A DNA stretch of 11,148 bases, taken from contig JAPYMU010000136.1 of NCBI GenBank assembly GCA_028286165.1, positions 1 to 11,148 on the forward strand. The letters are read 5' to 3'. Shown piece by piece: positions 1-8,500 of the stretch (position 1 is the stretch's first letter; every line of letters starts with the position of its first letter). A program made the translations under genes and the position numbers. Below the pieces are notes generated by a model, which was given only the letters and a program-made list of their open reading frames with translations, was not told where the DNA came from and did not search any database. The DNA is from Spongiicolonus versatilis. Its GTDB lineage: Bacteria; Pseudomonadota; Gammaproteobacteria; Arenicellales; Spongiicolonaceae.

Positions 1-2391
<2,391 letters not shown>

Positions 2392-2395
<4 letters not shown>

Positions 2396-2451
2396 GGTTT
2401 TCGGCTCCGCATCAGCGGGGGTTTTGCAGCGGTGAATTTTTTGGCCGTCAT
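2392..2451 (-). other. Possible 19-codon leader ORF overlapping the lon start
   Basis: In the clpX-lon gap there is an ATG at 2451 that opens 19 codons (MTAKKFTAAKPPLMRSRKP). Its TGA overlaps the lon ATG as ATGA. A GGGGCG sequence sits 3 nt before this ATG, too close to be a convincing ribosome binding site. The overlap is the geometry expected of translational coupling, and the basic, Lys/Thr-rich peptide resembles the Lon N-terminus (MTKKTTGRKTS) in composition. It could equally be chance in a GC-rich spacer. No family is recognised. Confidence 0.25.
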
Positions 2452-2503
2452 TTTCGCCCCCGGCGGCGGCGCTTGCGGCCCGCCGGGCGGCATTTCCGGG
2501 CCC

Positions 2504-3793
2504 TCAGGCGCGGCTGGCGCGGGCGCGGTTGCTGTCCTCGTACACGTACAGCGGCGCCGCGCCTTCGTTAATCACGCCGGCGTCCACAATGACCTCCCGG
2601 ACATTGGGCAGCGAGGGCAACTCATACATGGCGTTGAGCAGCGAGTTTTCAAGGATGGAGTTCAGGCCGCGGGCGCCGGTTTTGCGCTTCATCGCCTTGT
2701 GGGCGATGGCGCGCAGCGCGTCGTCGCGAATTTTCAACTCCACGTCGTCCATCCGCAGCAACTCGCGGTACTGCTTGCTGAGCGCGTTGCGCGGCTCGGT
2801 GAGGATCGACATCAGCGCCTTTTCGTCCAACTCCTCCAGCGTCGCCACCACCGGCAGGCGGCCGACGAACTCCGGGATTAAACCGTACTTGATTAAATCC
2901 TCCGGCTCCAACTGGCGCAGCAGGCGCTCGTGCTCTTCGCGGTCGCTGCGGGTGGTGATGTCGGCGCCGAAGCCGATGCCGCTTTTCTCGGTGCGGCTGC
3001 GGATGATTTTCTCCAAACCGGCAAAAGAGCCGCCGCAAATGAACAGCACATTGCGCGTGTCCACCTGCAAAAACTCCTGCTGCGGATGCTTGCGCCCGCC
3101 CTGCGGCGGCACCGAGGCGATGGTGCCCTCGATTAATTTGAGCAGCGCCTGCTGCACGCCCTCGCCGGACACGTCGCGGGTGATGGAGGGGTTGTCGGAC
3201 TTGCGCGAAATCTTGTCGATCTCGTCGATGTAGACGATGCCCATGCGGGCTTTTTCAATGTCGTAGTCGCACTTTTGCAGCAGTTTCTGGATGATGTTTT
3301 CCACATCCTCGCCGACGTAGCCGGCCTCGGTGAGGGTGGTGGCGTCGGCGATGGTGAAAGGCACATTCAGTTGGCGCGCCAGCGTCTCGGCCAGCAGGGT
3401 TTTGCCGGAGCCGGTGGGGCCGATGAGCAGGATGTTGCTCTTGGCGATTTCCACGCCGTTAATCTCGCCGGCGACCTCGCTTTCCACGCGCTTGTAGTGG
3501 TTGTAGACCGCCACCGACAGAATTTTCTTGGCCTGCGACTGCCCCACCACGTAGTCGTCCAGAATTTTGCGGATGTCACCGGGCTTGGGCGAGCGCATCG
3601 CGCTGGCGGTGCCGCGCTCGGTGTTTTCCTCCTCCTCGCGGATGATTTCGTTGCACAGTTCCACGCACTCGTTGCACACGAAAACCGACGGGCCGGCGAT
3701 GAGTTTGTGAATCTCATGCTGGCTTTTGCCGCAAAAAGAGCAGTAGAGGACTTTTTCGGCGGATTGTTCCGGCTTGTCGTTGTCTTCGGCCAT
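2504..3793 (-). CDS. clpX: ClpX, ATP-dependent unfoldase subunit of ClpXP
   Basis: AAA+ unfoldase of 429 residues (E. coli 424) that recognises substrates, unfolds them and threads them into ClpP in the cytoplasm. The N-terminal zinc-binding domain has Cys18, Cys21, Cys40 and Cys43. Walker A GPTGSGKT is at 125-132, pore loop 1 GYVG at 158-161, Walker B IVYIDE at 186-191, pore loop 2 RKHP at 234-237, and the ClpP-docking IGF loop at 273-275. The RPxxGxRG-like sensor region appears as KRKTGARGL near the C-terminal part. All key elements are intact, so partnership with a ClpP encoded elsewhere is expected. The preceding gene is proB and not clpP. The ATG at 3793 has GGAG 10 nt upstream and a near-consensus promoter just before it. 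lon follows in the same direction. Confidence 0.98.
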   Translation of the reverse strand: MAEDNDKPEQSAEKVLYCSFCGKSQHEIHKLIAGPSVFVCNECVELCNEIIREEEENTERGTASAMRSPKPGDIRKILDDYVVGQSQAKKILSVAVYNHYKRVESEVAGEINGVEIAKSNILLIGPTGSGKTLLAETLARQLNVPFTIADATTLTEAGYVGEDVENIIQKLLQKCDYDIEKARMGIVYIDEIDKISRKSDNPSITRDVSGEGVQQALLKLIEGTIASVPPQGGRKHPQQEFLQVDTRNVLFICGGSFAGLEKIIRSRTEKSGIGFGADITTRSDREEHERLLRQLEPEDLIKYGLIPEFVGRLPVVATLEELDEKALMSILTEPRNALSKQYRELLRMDDVELKIRDDALRAIAHKAMKRKTGARGLNSILENSLLNAMYELPSLPNVREVIVDAGVINEGAAPLYVYEDSNRARASRA

Positions 3794-3819
3794 GGCGGTC
3801 GGTCTCCGGGCGTCAGGGG

Positions 3820-3848
3820 ATAATACGGGTTTGGCGCGGGTTTTTCAA
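3820..3848 (-). promoter_or_regulatory. Predicted sigma70-type promoter for clpX(-lon)
   Basis: Read on the minus strand, TTGAAA (3848-3843) is followed by exactly 17 nt and then TATTAT (3825-3820). Matches are 5 of 6 to each consensus hexamer (TTGACA, TATAAT). The -35 box contains the TGA stop of proB. Transcription would begin near 3813, giving an untranslated leader of about 20 nt that contains the GGAG ribosome binding site. This would let clpX and lon be expressed independently of the upstream ribosomal operon. No CIRCE or obvious sigma32-type heat-shock element was recognised here. Confidence 0.6.
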
Positions 3849-4987
3849 GAGTCTGCGGGCGGCGCGCCCCGGCCCGCCACCACCATGTTGTCGCGGTGGA
3901 TGAGTTCCGGCTCGTCCACGTAGCCGAGGATGCCCTCAATCCGGTCGCTGCTCTGGCCGATGATTTTTCTGCTCTCGGCGGCGTTGTAGTTGACCAGGCC
4001 GCGCGCCGCCTCGCGGCCTTCGGGGTCGACGCACAGCACCGGGTCGCCGCGGCGGAAATCGCCCTCAACCAGGGTCACCCCCACCGGCAGCAGGCTGCGC
4101 CCTTTGCTGCGCAGCACCTGGGCCGCGCCGTGGTCGAGAATCAATTTTCCGGCGGCGCGCAGTTGCCCGGCCAGCCATTGCTTGCGCGCGGCAAGGCGGC
4201 CGCGGCCGGCGCGCAGCGAGGTGCCGAGGGCTTCACCGCGGTGCAGGCGGCACAGCACTTTTTCCTCCATGCCGCCGGCAATCACGGTGCGGGTGCCGGA
4301 GCGCGCGGCCTTCTCGGCGGCCAGAAGTTTGGTCAGCATTCCGCCGCGGCCGAGGGCGCCGCCGGGGCCGGCGTGGCGGCTGAGGGCGGCATCGCCGGCC
4401 AGGCCGTTGGCGATTAATTTGGCGCCCGGGTGGCGGCGCGGGTCGCGGTCAAACAGGCCCGGCTGGTCGGTGAGCAGCACCAGCAACTCGGCCTCCACCA
4501 GGTTGGCGACCAGCGCGGCGAGGGTGTCGTTGTCGCCGAAGCGAATCTCGTCGGTGGCCACGGTGTCGTTCTCGTTCACCACCGGAATCACGTTCAGTTG
4601 CAGCAACGTGCGCAATGCGCGGCGCGCGTTCAGGTAGCGGCCGCGGTCGCTGAAGTCGGCGTGGGTGAGCAGCACCTGCGCGGTGTGCAAACCGTGGGCC
4701 TCAAACGCCGACTCGTAGGCGCGCACCAGCCCCATCTGGCCCACCGCGGCCAGCGCTTGCAGGCGGTGCAGTGAGCGCGGCCGCTCGCCGGCGCCGAGGC
4801 GCATCATGCCGGCGGCGATGGAGCCGGAAGACACTATCGTCACCGCCACGCCGCTTTGCACCAGTTGCGCGACCTGCCCGGCCCACACGCTGATGGCGGC
4901 GGTGTTGAGTCCGCCGCCGCCGGCCAGCAGTGAACTGCCGACCTTCACCACCCACGTCCGGCGGGTATCGCTGCCGCCTGCGCTCAT
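3845..4987 (-). CDS. proB: Glutamate 5-kinase (ProB) with C-terminal PUA domain
   Basis: Phosphorylates L-glutamate to gamma-glutamyl phosphate, the first and usually proline-inhibited step of proline synthesis, in the cytoplasm. The protein has 380 residues (E. coli 367). The amino acid kinase domain begins WVVKVGSSLL (12-21), with a Ser/Gly-rich segment IVSSGSIAAG at 51-60, the glutamate-site sequence NENDTVATDEIRFGDND at 138-154, and GRGGMLTKLLAA at 213-224. A PUA domain follows from about residue 267 to 365, as in full-length proteobacterial ProB. The ATG overlaps the obgE stop as ATGA (4984-4987), which implies translational coupling. proA is not next to it; clpX follows instead. The order rplU-rpmA-obgE-proB is a familiar gammaproteobacterial arrangement. 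Confidence 0.97.
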   Translation of the reverse strand: MSAGGSDTRRTWVVKVGSSLLAGGGGLNTAAISVWAGQVAQLVQSGVAVTIVSSGSIAAGMMRLGAGERPRSLHRLQALAAVGQMGLVRAYESAFEAHGLHTAQVLLTHADFSDRGRYLNARRALRTLLQLNVIPVVNENDTVATDEIRFGDNDTLAALVANLVEAELLVLLTDQPGLFDRDPRRHPGAKLIANGLAGDAALSRHAGPGGALGRGGMLTKLLAAEKAARSGTRTVIAGGMEEKVLCRLHRGEALGTSLRAGRGRLAARKQWLAGQLRAAGKLILDHGAAQVLRSKGRSLLPVGVTLVEGDFRRGDPVLCVDPEGREAARGLVNYNAAESRKIIGQSSDRIEGILGYVDEPELIHRDNMVVAGRGAPPADS

Positions 4988-6003
4988 GACCCGGCGTCCA
5001 GCGCTTCCAGACGGTTCATCACCGCCTGCGCCAGACTGCGGCAGCCGGCGGCGGTGGCGGCAGAGACGGTGTGCAGCGGTCCGCGCCAGCCGATTTGCGC
5101 GGCGATGGATTGGGCGCGCTCGCGCGCTTCGGCGGCCGGCAGGAGGTCGCTTTTGTTCAGCACCAGCCAGCGCTCGCGCTGTGCCAGGCCGGGGTTGAAG
5201 GCGGCCAGTTCGGCCTCCACCTCGCGCACCGCCGCCGCCGCATCGGCGCCGTCGGCGGGCGCCATGTCCACCAGGTGCAGCAGCAGCCGGGTGCGCTGCA
5301 GGTGGCGCAAAAAGCGGATGCCGAGCCCGGCGCCGGTGGCGGCGCCGGCAATCAGGCCGGGAATGTCGGCCAGCACAAAACTGCGCCCGGCGTCCACGCG
5401 CACCGCGCCGAGTTGCGGGTGCATGGTGGTAAACGGGTAGTCGGCGACTTTGGGCGTGGCCCGGGACAGCGCGCGCAGCAGGGTGGACTTGCCGGCGTTG
5501 GGCATGCCCACCAGGCCGGCGTCGGCCAGCAGCAGCAGTTCCAGACTCAATTCACGGCGGTCGCCGGCGCGGCCGGCGGTGGCGCGGCGGGGGGCGCGGT
5601 TGGTCGCCGATTTGAAATGGGCGTTGCCGCGGCCGCCGGCGCCGCCGCGCGCCACCAGCAGGCGGTGGCCGGGGTCCACCACCTCGCCAATGCGCTCACC
5701 GCCGGCGCGGTCGCGCACCACGGTGCCGGGCGGGACTTTGATGAAAAGGCCGGCGCCGCTGCGGCCGCTGCGGTTGCGGCCGGCGCCGGGGCGGCCGCTG
5801 GCGGCCTTGAAATTGCGGGTGTAGCGGAAGTCGGCGAGGGTGCCGATGCCGGCGGCGGCGACCAGGTGCACATCGCCGCCGTCACCGCCGTCACCGCCGT
5901 CGGGGCCGCCGCGCGGGATGAATTTTTCGCGGCGGAAACTCAGGCAGCCATCGCCGCCGTCGCCGGCCTTAACGGTGATGACGGCTTCGTCGACAAATTT
6001 CAT
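4984..6003 (-). CDS. obgE: Obg family GTPase (ObgE/CgtA), ribosome assembly
   Basis: Essential-type GTPase that binds the 50S subunit and links ribosome maturation to growth state. It has 339 residues. The Gly-rich Obg fold fills residues 1-158, beginning MKFVDEAVITVKAGDGGDG and including the family-typical GGPDGGDGGDGGD near 32-44. The G domain has G1 GMPNAGKS at 166-173, an FTT-x-HPQLG switch near 191-199, G3 DIPGLI at 213-218, G4 NKSD at 283-286 and an SA-type G5 near 314. The start at 6003 was chosen because it begins exactly at the conserved Obg N-terminus; the frame stays open 67 codons further upstream across rpmA, but that part is unlike Obg. No Shine-Dalgarno sequence is obvious in the 22-bp spacer after rpmA. 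No extra C-terminal domain is present. Confidence 0.97.
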   Translation of the reverse strand: MKFVDEAVITVKAGDGGDGCLSFRREKFIPRGGPDGGDGGDGGDVHLVAAAGIGTLADFRYTRNFKAASGRPGAGRNRSGRSGAGLFIKVPPGTVVRDRAGGERIGEVVDPGHRLLVARGGAGGRGNAHFKSATNRAPRRATAGRAGDRRELSLELLLLADAGLVGMPNAGKSTLLRALSRATPKVADYPFTTMHPQLGAVRVDAGRSFVLADIPGLIAGAATGAGLGIRFLRHLQRTRLLLHLVDMAPADGADAAAAVREVEAELAAFNPGLAQRERWLVLNKSDLLPAAEARERAQSIAAQIGWRGPLHTVSAATAAGCRSLAQAVMNRLEALDAGS

Positions 6004-6025
6004 TGCCGGCGGCGGCCGGCGCCGC

Positions 6026-6292
6026 TCAGTCGGCTTCGGCGGCGAGCACGTCCACGAACTTGCGTCCGCGCGGGCCGCGGGTGTGGAACTGCACGGTGCC
6101 GGCGGCGGTGGCGAACAGGGTGTGGTCGCGGCCGATGCCGACATTGCGGCCGGGGTGAAATTTGGTGCCGCGCTGGCGCACCAGAATGTTGCCGGCGAGC
6201 ACACTCTGGCCGGCGTAGCGCTTGACGCCTAAGCGTTTGGATTCGGAATCGCGGCCGTTTCTTGAACTGCCGCCGGCTTTTTTGTGTGCCAT
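6026..6292 (-). CDS. rpmA: 50S ribosomal protein L27
   Basis: Small basic protein of the large ribosomal subunit, whose N-terminal arm reaches towards the peptidyl transferase centre. The 88-residue sequence begins MAHKKAGGSSRNGRDSE and continues with the highly conserved VLAGNILVRQRGTKFHPG and GRDHTLFA. E. coli L27 has 85 residues. There is no cleavable N-terminal extension of the Firmicutes type. AGAGG lies 7 nt before the ATG. The gene sits 22 bp after rplU and 22 bp before obgE, so all three are very probably co-transcribed. Confidence 0.98.
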   Translation of the reverse strand: MAHKKAGGSSRNGRDSESKRLGVKRYAGQSVLAGNILVRQRGTKFHPGRNVGIGRDHTLFATAAGTVQFHTRGPRGRKFVDVLAAEAD

Positions 6293-6314
6293 GGTGCGCC
6301 TCTTTTAATGCGTT

Positions 6315-6704
6315 TTATTGTTCGGCGCCGGCCTCAGCCTCGGCGGCGGCCGGCGTGGGTGAGGGTTTTGATTTTGCGTCATCGCGGTGGATGGCGGTGA
6401 CGCGCAATTCGGTGTAGGCCTGGCGGTGGCCCTGGGAGCGGCGGTAGTTTTTGCGGCGGCGCATTTTGAACACATGAATTTTGTCGCCGCGGCCGTGGCC
6501 GACCACGGTGGCGGTGACCGACCCGCCGGGCAGGTGCGGGGTGCCGACCAGGACTTCACCCTCGCCGCCGCCACCGCCGGCCATCAGCAGCACTTTGTCC
6601 AACTTAACGCTGTCGCCCTGGGCGGCGGGCAGCGATTCCACGCGCAGGCGGTCGCCCACCGCAACGCGGTACTGCTTGCCGCCGGTTTCAATTACCGCAT
6701 ACAT
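6315..6704 (-). CDS. rplU: 50S ribosomal protein L21, with Ala/Glu-rich tail
   Basis: Binds 23S rRNA in the large ribosomal subunit. The sequence opens with the family signature MYAVIETGGKQYRVAVGD and contains the conserved basic segment KIHVFKMRRRKNYRRSQGHRQAYTELRV at about 74-101. At 129 residues it is about 26 longer than the usual 103. The excess is a low-complexity Lys/Pro/Ala/Glu tail after about residue 105, and the core also holds a run of Gly near 43-47. Such tails vary among L21 proteins and are unlikely to disturb function. The start is fixed by the conserved MYAVI. No clear Shine-Dalgarno sequence is seen. The gene is first in the minus-strand operon and divergent from the polyprenyl synthase gene. 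Confidence 0.97.
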   Translation of the reverse strand: MYAVIETGGKQYRVAVGDRLRVESLPAAQGDSVKLDKVLLMAGGGGGEGEVLVGTPHLPGGSVTATVVGHGRGDKIHVFKMRRRKNYRRSQGHRQAYTELRVTAIHRDDAKSKPSPTPAAAEAEAGAEQ

Positions 6705-6739
6705 CGTGAAAATGTGGGAAACTCCGATAGGGGCCGCCG

Positions 6740-6768
6740 ATTGTAGGCGCGCCGCCGGCCGCCGTCAA
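6740..6768 (-). promoter_or_regulatory. Predicted sigma70 promoter for the rplU operon
   Basis: On the minus strand, TTGACG (6768-6763) is separated by exactly 17 nt from TACAAT (6745-6740), 5 of 6 matches for each hexamer. The expected start of transcription is near 6733, giving a leader of about 28 nt before the rplU ATG. It lies in the 134-bp divergent gap 6705-6838. No equally good promoter was found on the plus strand for the polyprenyl synthase gene, and no terminator or riboswitch is visible in the gap. Confidence 0.65.
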
Positions 6769-6838
6769 CACCCCGGCGCAAAAAAACCGCGCCATTTCCG
6801 CCCCCGCCACCGCCGCCGGCGAACACCGAAAAACCGCG

Positions 6839-7912
6839 ATGAACCAAACTGCCACCACCCCGGCCCCTGCAACCACCGCTGCCGCCTCCGGCCCCGCCGC
6901 CCTGGCCGCCATCACCACCGTTGTCGCCGCTGAGCTCGCCGCCGTGGACCTCAGCATCAGCGAACAACTGCGCTGCGACATCGCCCTCATCAACGACGTC
7001 TCCGCCCACCTCATCGGCAGCGGCGGCAAGCGCCTGCGGCCGTTGACTTTGCTGCTCAGCGCGCGCGCCTGCGGGGCGGCCGGCGGCGGCGACAGCGTCA
7101 CCCTGGCCGCGGCCATTGAGTTCATCCACAGCGCGACGCTGCTGCACGACGATGTGGTGGACACCTCCGACCTGCGGCGCGGCAACCCCACCGCCAACCG
7201 CGTGTGGGGCAACCCGGCCAGCGTCCTCATCGGCGATTTTCTCTACTCGCGCGCGGTGGAAATGATGGCATCGCTGGGCCGCATGCGGGTGATCAGCGTG
7301 ATGGCCGGCACCACCAACACCATCGCCGTGGGCGAGGTTCTGCAGTTGCAAAACAGCGGCCGGGCGGCGGTCAGCGAGGCGCGGTATTTCCAGACCATCC
7401 ACCACAAAACGGCGAAGTTGTTCGAGTCGGCGGCGCTGCTCGGCGCGGTGCTGGCCGGTGCGTCCGCCGCCACCGAGCATGCGCTGGCAAGTTACGGCCG
7501 CCGCCTCGGCGTGGCCTTTCAACTGGTGGACGATGTGCTGGACTACGCCGCGCCAAGCGCGCAAACCGGAAAAAACCACGGCAACGACCTGGCCGAGGGC
7601 AAGCCCACGTTGCCGCTGATCCACGCCCTGGCCCACGGCGCCGCGCCGCCCTCCAAAGCTCGCCGGCGGGCATGGTGGAACGGGGACACGGCGAAAACTG
7701 TTGACAGCCGCGGCGGAGGGCGTTGTAGAATGGCACTCCAATCCGCAACCGCGGGGGAAACCATGAGCAATACTTTTTTGACGCACCGGTCTTATTTCGA
7801 CGCCCACAAAGCGGCGGTGGAGCTCAGAAAAAATACGCCGGCGCAAATGTCATTGTGCGCATTGAAAAGTCGCCTTACCGCGACGGTTATGTCGTGCGCG
7901 CCAAGCCGGTAA
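6839..7912 (+). CDS. ispB: IspB-type polyprenyl diphosphate synthase with replaced C-terminus (possible pseudogene)
   Basis: Trans-prenyltransferases of this family elongate farnesyl diphosphate with isopentenyl diphosphate to make quinone side chains. Recognisable features are GSGGKRLRP near residues 61-69, the first Asp-rich motif LLHDDVVD near 101-108, the second motif FQLVDDVLDY, and EGKPTLPLIHALAHG ending near residue 267. After that, IspB similarity stops. The roughly 55-60 residues forming the last helices of a 323-residue enzyme are missing, and I see no continuation in the other two frames. The reading frame instead runs on for about 90 unrelated residues to a stop at 7910-7912, passing in frame through the ATG of the next small gene at 7763. 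No ribosome binding site is evident at 6839. It may be a broken gene, a shortened active enzyme, or an assembly junction. The enzyme family is certain; whether it functions is not. Confidence 0.85.
   Translation: MNQTATTPAPATTAAASGPAALAAITTVVAAELAAVDLSISEQLRCDIALINDVSAHLIGSGGKRLRPLTLLLSARACGAAGGGDSVTLAAAIEFIHSATLLHDDVVDTSDLRRGNPTANRVWGNPASVLIGDFLYSRAVEMMASLGRMRVISVMAGTTNTIAVGEVLQLQNSGRAAVSEARYFQTIHHKTAKLFESAALLGAVLAGASAATEHALASYGRRLGVAFQLVDDVLDYAAPSAQTGKNHGNDLAEGKPTLPLIHALAHGAAPPSKARRRAWWNGDTAKTVDSRGGGRCRMALQSATAGETMSNTFLTHRSYFDAHKAAVELRKNTPAQMSLCALKSRLTATVMSCAPSR
7701..7731 (+). promoter_or_regulatory. Predicted promoter for the small two-gene module
   Basis: A perfect TTGACA (7701-7706) is followed by TAGAAT (7726-7731) at a spacing of 19 nt, longer than the ideal 17. 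TGTAGA (7724-7729) gives 17 nt but a poorer -10. It lies just after IspB similarity ends and 32 bp before the ATG at 7763, which is preceded by the GGGGGAAA ribosome binding site. Its position indicates that the downstream module has independent expression. Confidence 0.4.
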
Positions 7913-8004
7913 TCATGATGCCTTTTTGGGAAATGGGACTGGGAACGTCCACCCCCCTGCTCCACAGCGCAATGCGCCATGCAAAAGCGGATGCCGCCAA
8001 GTGA
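7763..8004 (+). CDS. Unrecognised small protein requiring a -1 frameshift (80 aa)
   Basis: The ATG at 7763 is preceded by GGGGGAAA and a plausible promoter. In the starting frame translation stops at 7912 after 49 codons. A -1 shift on AAAAAA (7828-7833) gives 80 residues ending at a TGA at 8002-8004. The shifted part contains YAGANVIVRIEKSPYRDGY, then VVRAKPVIMMPFWEMG; it looks like real coding sequence and has no credible start of its own after the TAG at 7726. The zero-frame codons at the run are AGA AAA AAT, so the slip site is A AAA AAT. A potential hairpin (7841-7860) begins 6 nt later. This could be programmed frameshifting, an inactivating deletion of one A, or a homopolymer sequencing error. 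The TGA overlaps a GTG start of the next gene (GTGA). I do not recognise the family. Confidence 0.5.
7828..7860 (+). promoter_or_regulatory. Candidate -1 ribosomal frameshift signal
   Basis: The slip site A AAA AAT (7828-7834) is followed by a 6-nt spacer (7835-7840) and a potential stem-loop. The arms GCGCA (7841-7845) and TGCGC (7856-7860) pair perfectly. AAT and ATT extend the stem past one bulged G, leaving a GTC loop. GGTGGAG at 7816-7822 resembles a Shine-Dalgarno sequence shortly upstream. Slip site, spacer and stem match the general layout of bacterial -1 frameshift signals, although A AAA AAG is the more efficient heptamer. Confidence 0.35.
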
Positions 8005-8471
8005 GCGTACCCCGGGAAAAATCATCGGGCATGGTCCCGCATAAACATCCCGCAGCCGGCCACGGCTCCACCCCGGCCGATTCGATGTCATATGAAAACA
8101 TTGCCGCTCTTGAGCGCGAGCGCATTGATGCATTAAAAAGTTACATTGAGGTTGAGAAAGAAAGCGTTGCCGCAAATAAGCGGAATGAACAACGGCAACT
8201 GGAATCCAATATGCGGCGGTTCGAGCTCCAAATGGAATTTAACCGCGCCCGCCACAAAACCTTTAAGACTTTCGCTTATTACGTCGGGGGATTTCTCGGC
8301 GCCGCTGTCGGGGGCTTTTTACTTTACAACGCTTTCTATGGTGACGAAGCGCAAAAAGAATACGCGCTGATGATTATCAAATATTTGTTCATCGGCATTG
8401 CCGGCTACGGCGTCATCAGCAGCATTGCCGGCCTGTTTAGAAAATTTCTCAAACAGGACAGCGACGAGTAG
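8001..8471 (+). CDS. Unrecognised coiled-coil protein with two membrane helices
   Basis: From the GTG at 8001 the product has 156 residues; from the ATG at 8085 it has 128, beginning MSYENIAALERERID. The first 28 residues of the longer form are Pro/His/Ser-rich. Numbering from GTG, residues about 33-88 are a highly charged predicted coiled coil (Arg, Glu, Lys, Gln). Helix 1 (about 91-113) contains VGGFLGAAVGGFLLY and helix 2 (about 121-146) contains IIKYLFIGIAGYGVISS. The basic flanks suggest both ends face the cytoplasm, with a short DEAQKEY loop outside. GTG was preferred because GTGA overlaps the upstream stop, but no good ribosome binding site is present at any candidate start. The coding sequence from about 8085 is visibly more AT-rich than its neighbours, which suggests transfer. 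The architecture could suit an inner-membrane anchor or oligomerising small protein; no function is assigned. Confidence 0.65.
   Translation: MSVPREKSSGMVPHKHPAAGHGSTPADSMSYENIAALERERIDALKSYIEVEKESVAANKRNEQRQLESNMRRFELQMEFNRARHKTFKTFAYYVGGFLGAAVGGFLLYNAFYGDEAQKEYALMIIKYLFIGIAGYGVISSIAGLFRKFLKQDSDE
8432..8457 (+). repeat. 26-bp near-perfect inverted repeat before the oxidoreductase gene
   Basis: The left arm CCTGTTTAGAAA and the right arm TTTCTCAAACAGG are complementary except for one unpaired C, around a single central A. The repeat lies inside the last codons of the membrane-protein gene and ends 43 bp before the GTG of the oxidoreductase gene. No T-run follows, so it is a poor intrinsic terminator. 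The length, AT-rich centre and position would suit a regulator binding site or an mRNA hairpin. Confidence 0.5.
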
Positions 8472-8500
8472 CCCGCCACAAATCCCGGTGTGCGAGAGCC

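Noticed and set aside
2461..2503. Terminator after clpX
   Set aside because: GC-rich partial palindromes are present but no T-run follows, so clpX and lon are probably co-transcribed.
5870..5905. Short tandem CACCGCCGT-like repeats
   Set aside because: They encode the GGDGGDGGD segment of the Obg fold, a normal family feature.
6004..6204. N-terminal extension of obgE by 67 codons
   Set aside because: Overlaps rpmA, is Pro/Ala/Ser-rich and unlike Obg. The conserved start MKFVDEA is at 6003.
5071..6225. Long plus-strand open frame of 384 codons opposite obgE and rpmA
   Set aside because: Ala/Gly/His/Gln-rich translation with no recognisable motifs, lying antisense to clear Obg and L27. High GC lowers the number of stops on the opposite strand.
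6769..6838. Plus-strand promoter for ispB
   Set aside because: Searched by eye; no pair of hexamers with acceptable spacing was found, only A-runs and GC-rich triplets.
6692..7846. Minus-strand open frame of 384 codons opposite ispB
   Set aside because: Glycine-rich low-complexity translation antisense to recognisable prenyltransferase motifs.
7926..8000. TTG start giving a 181-residue form of the membrane protein
   Set aside because: No ribosome binding site, and the extra residues overlap the frameshifted reading of the upstream gene. The GTG at 8001 or ATG at 8085 is more plausible.
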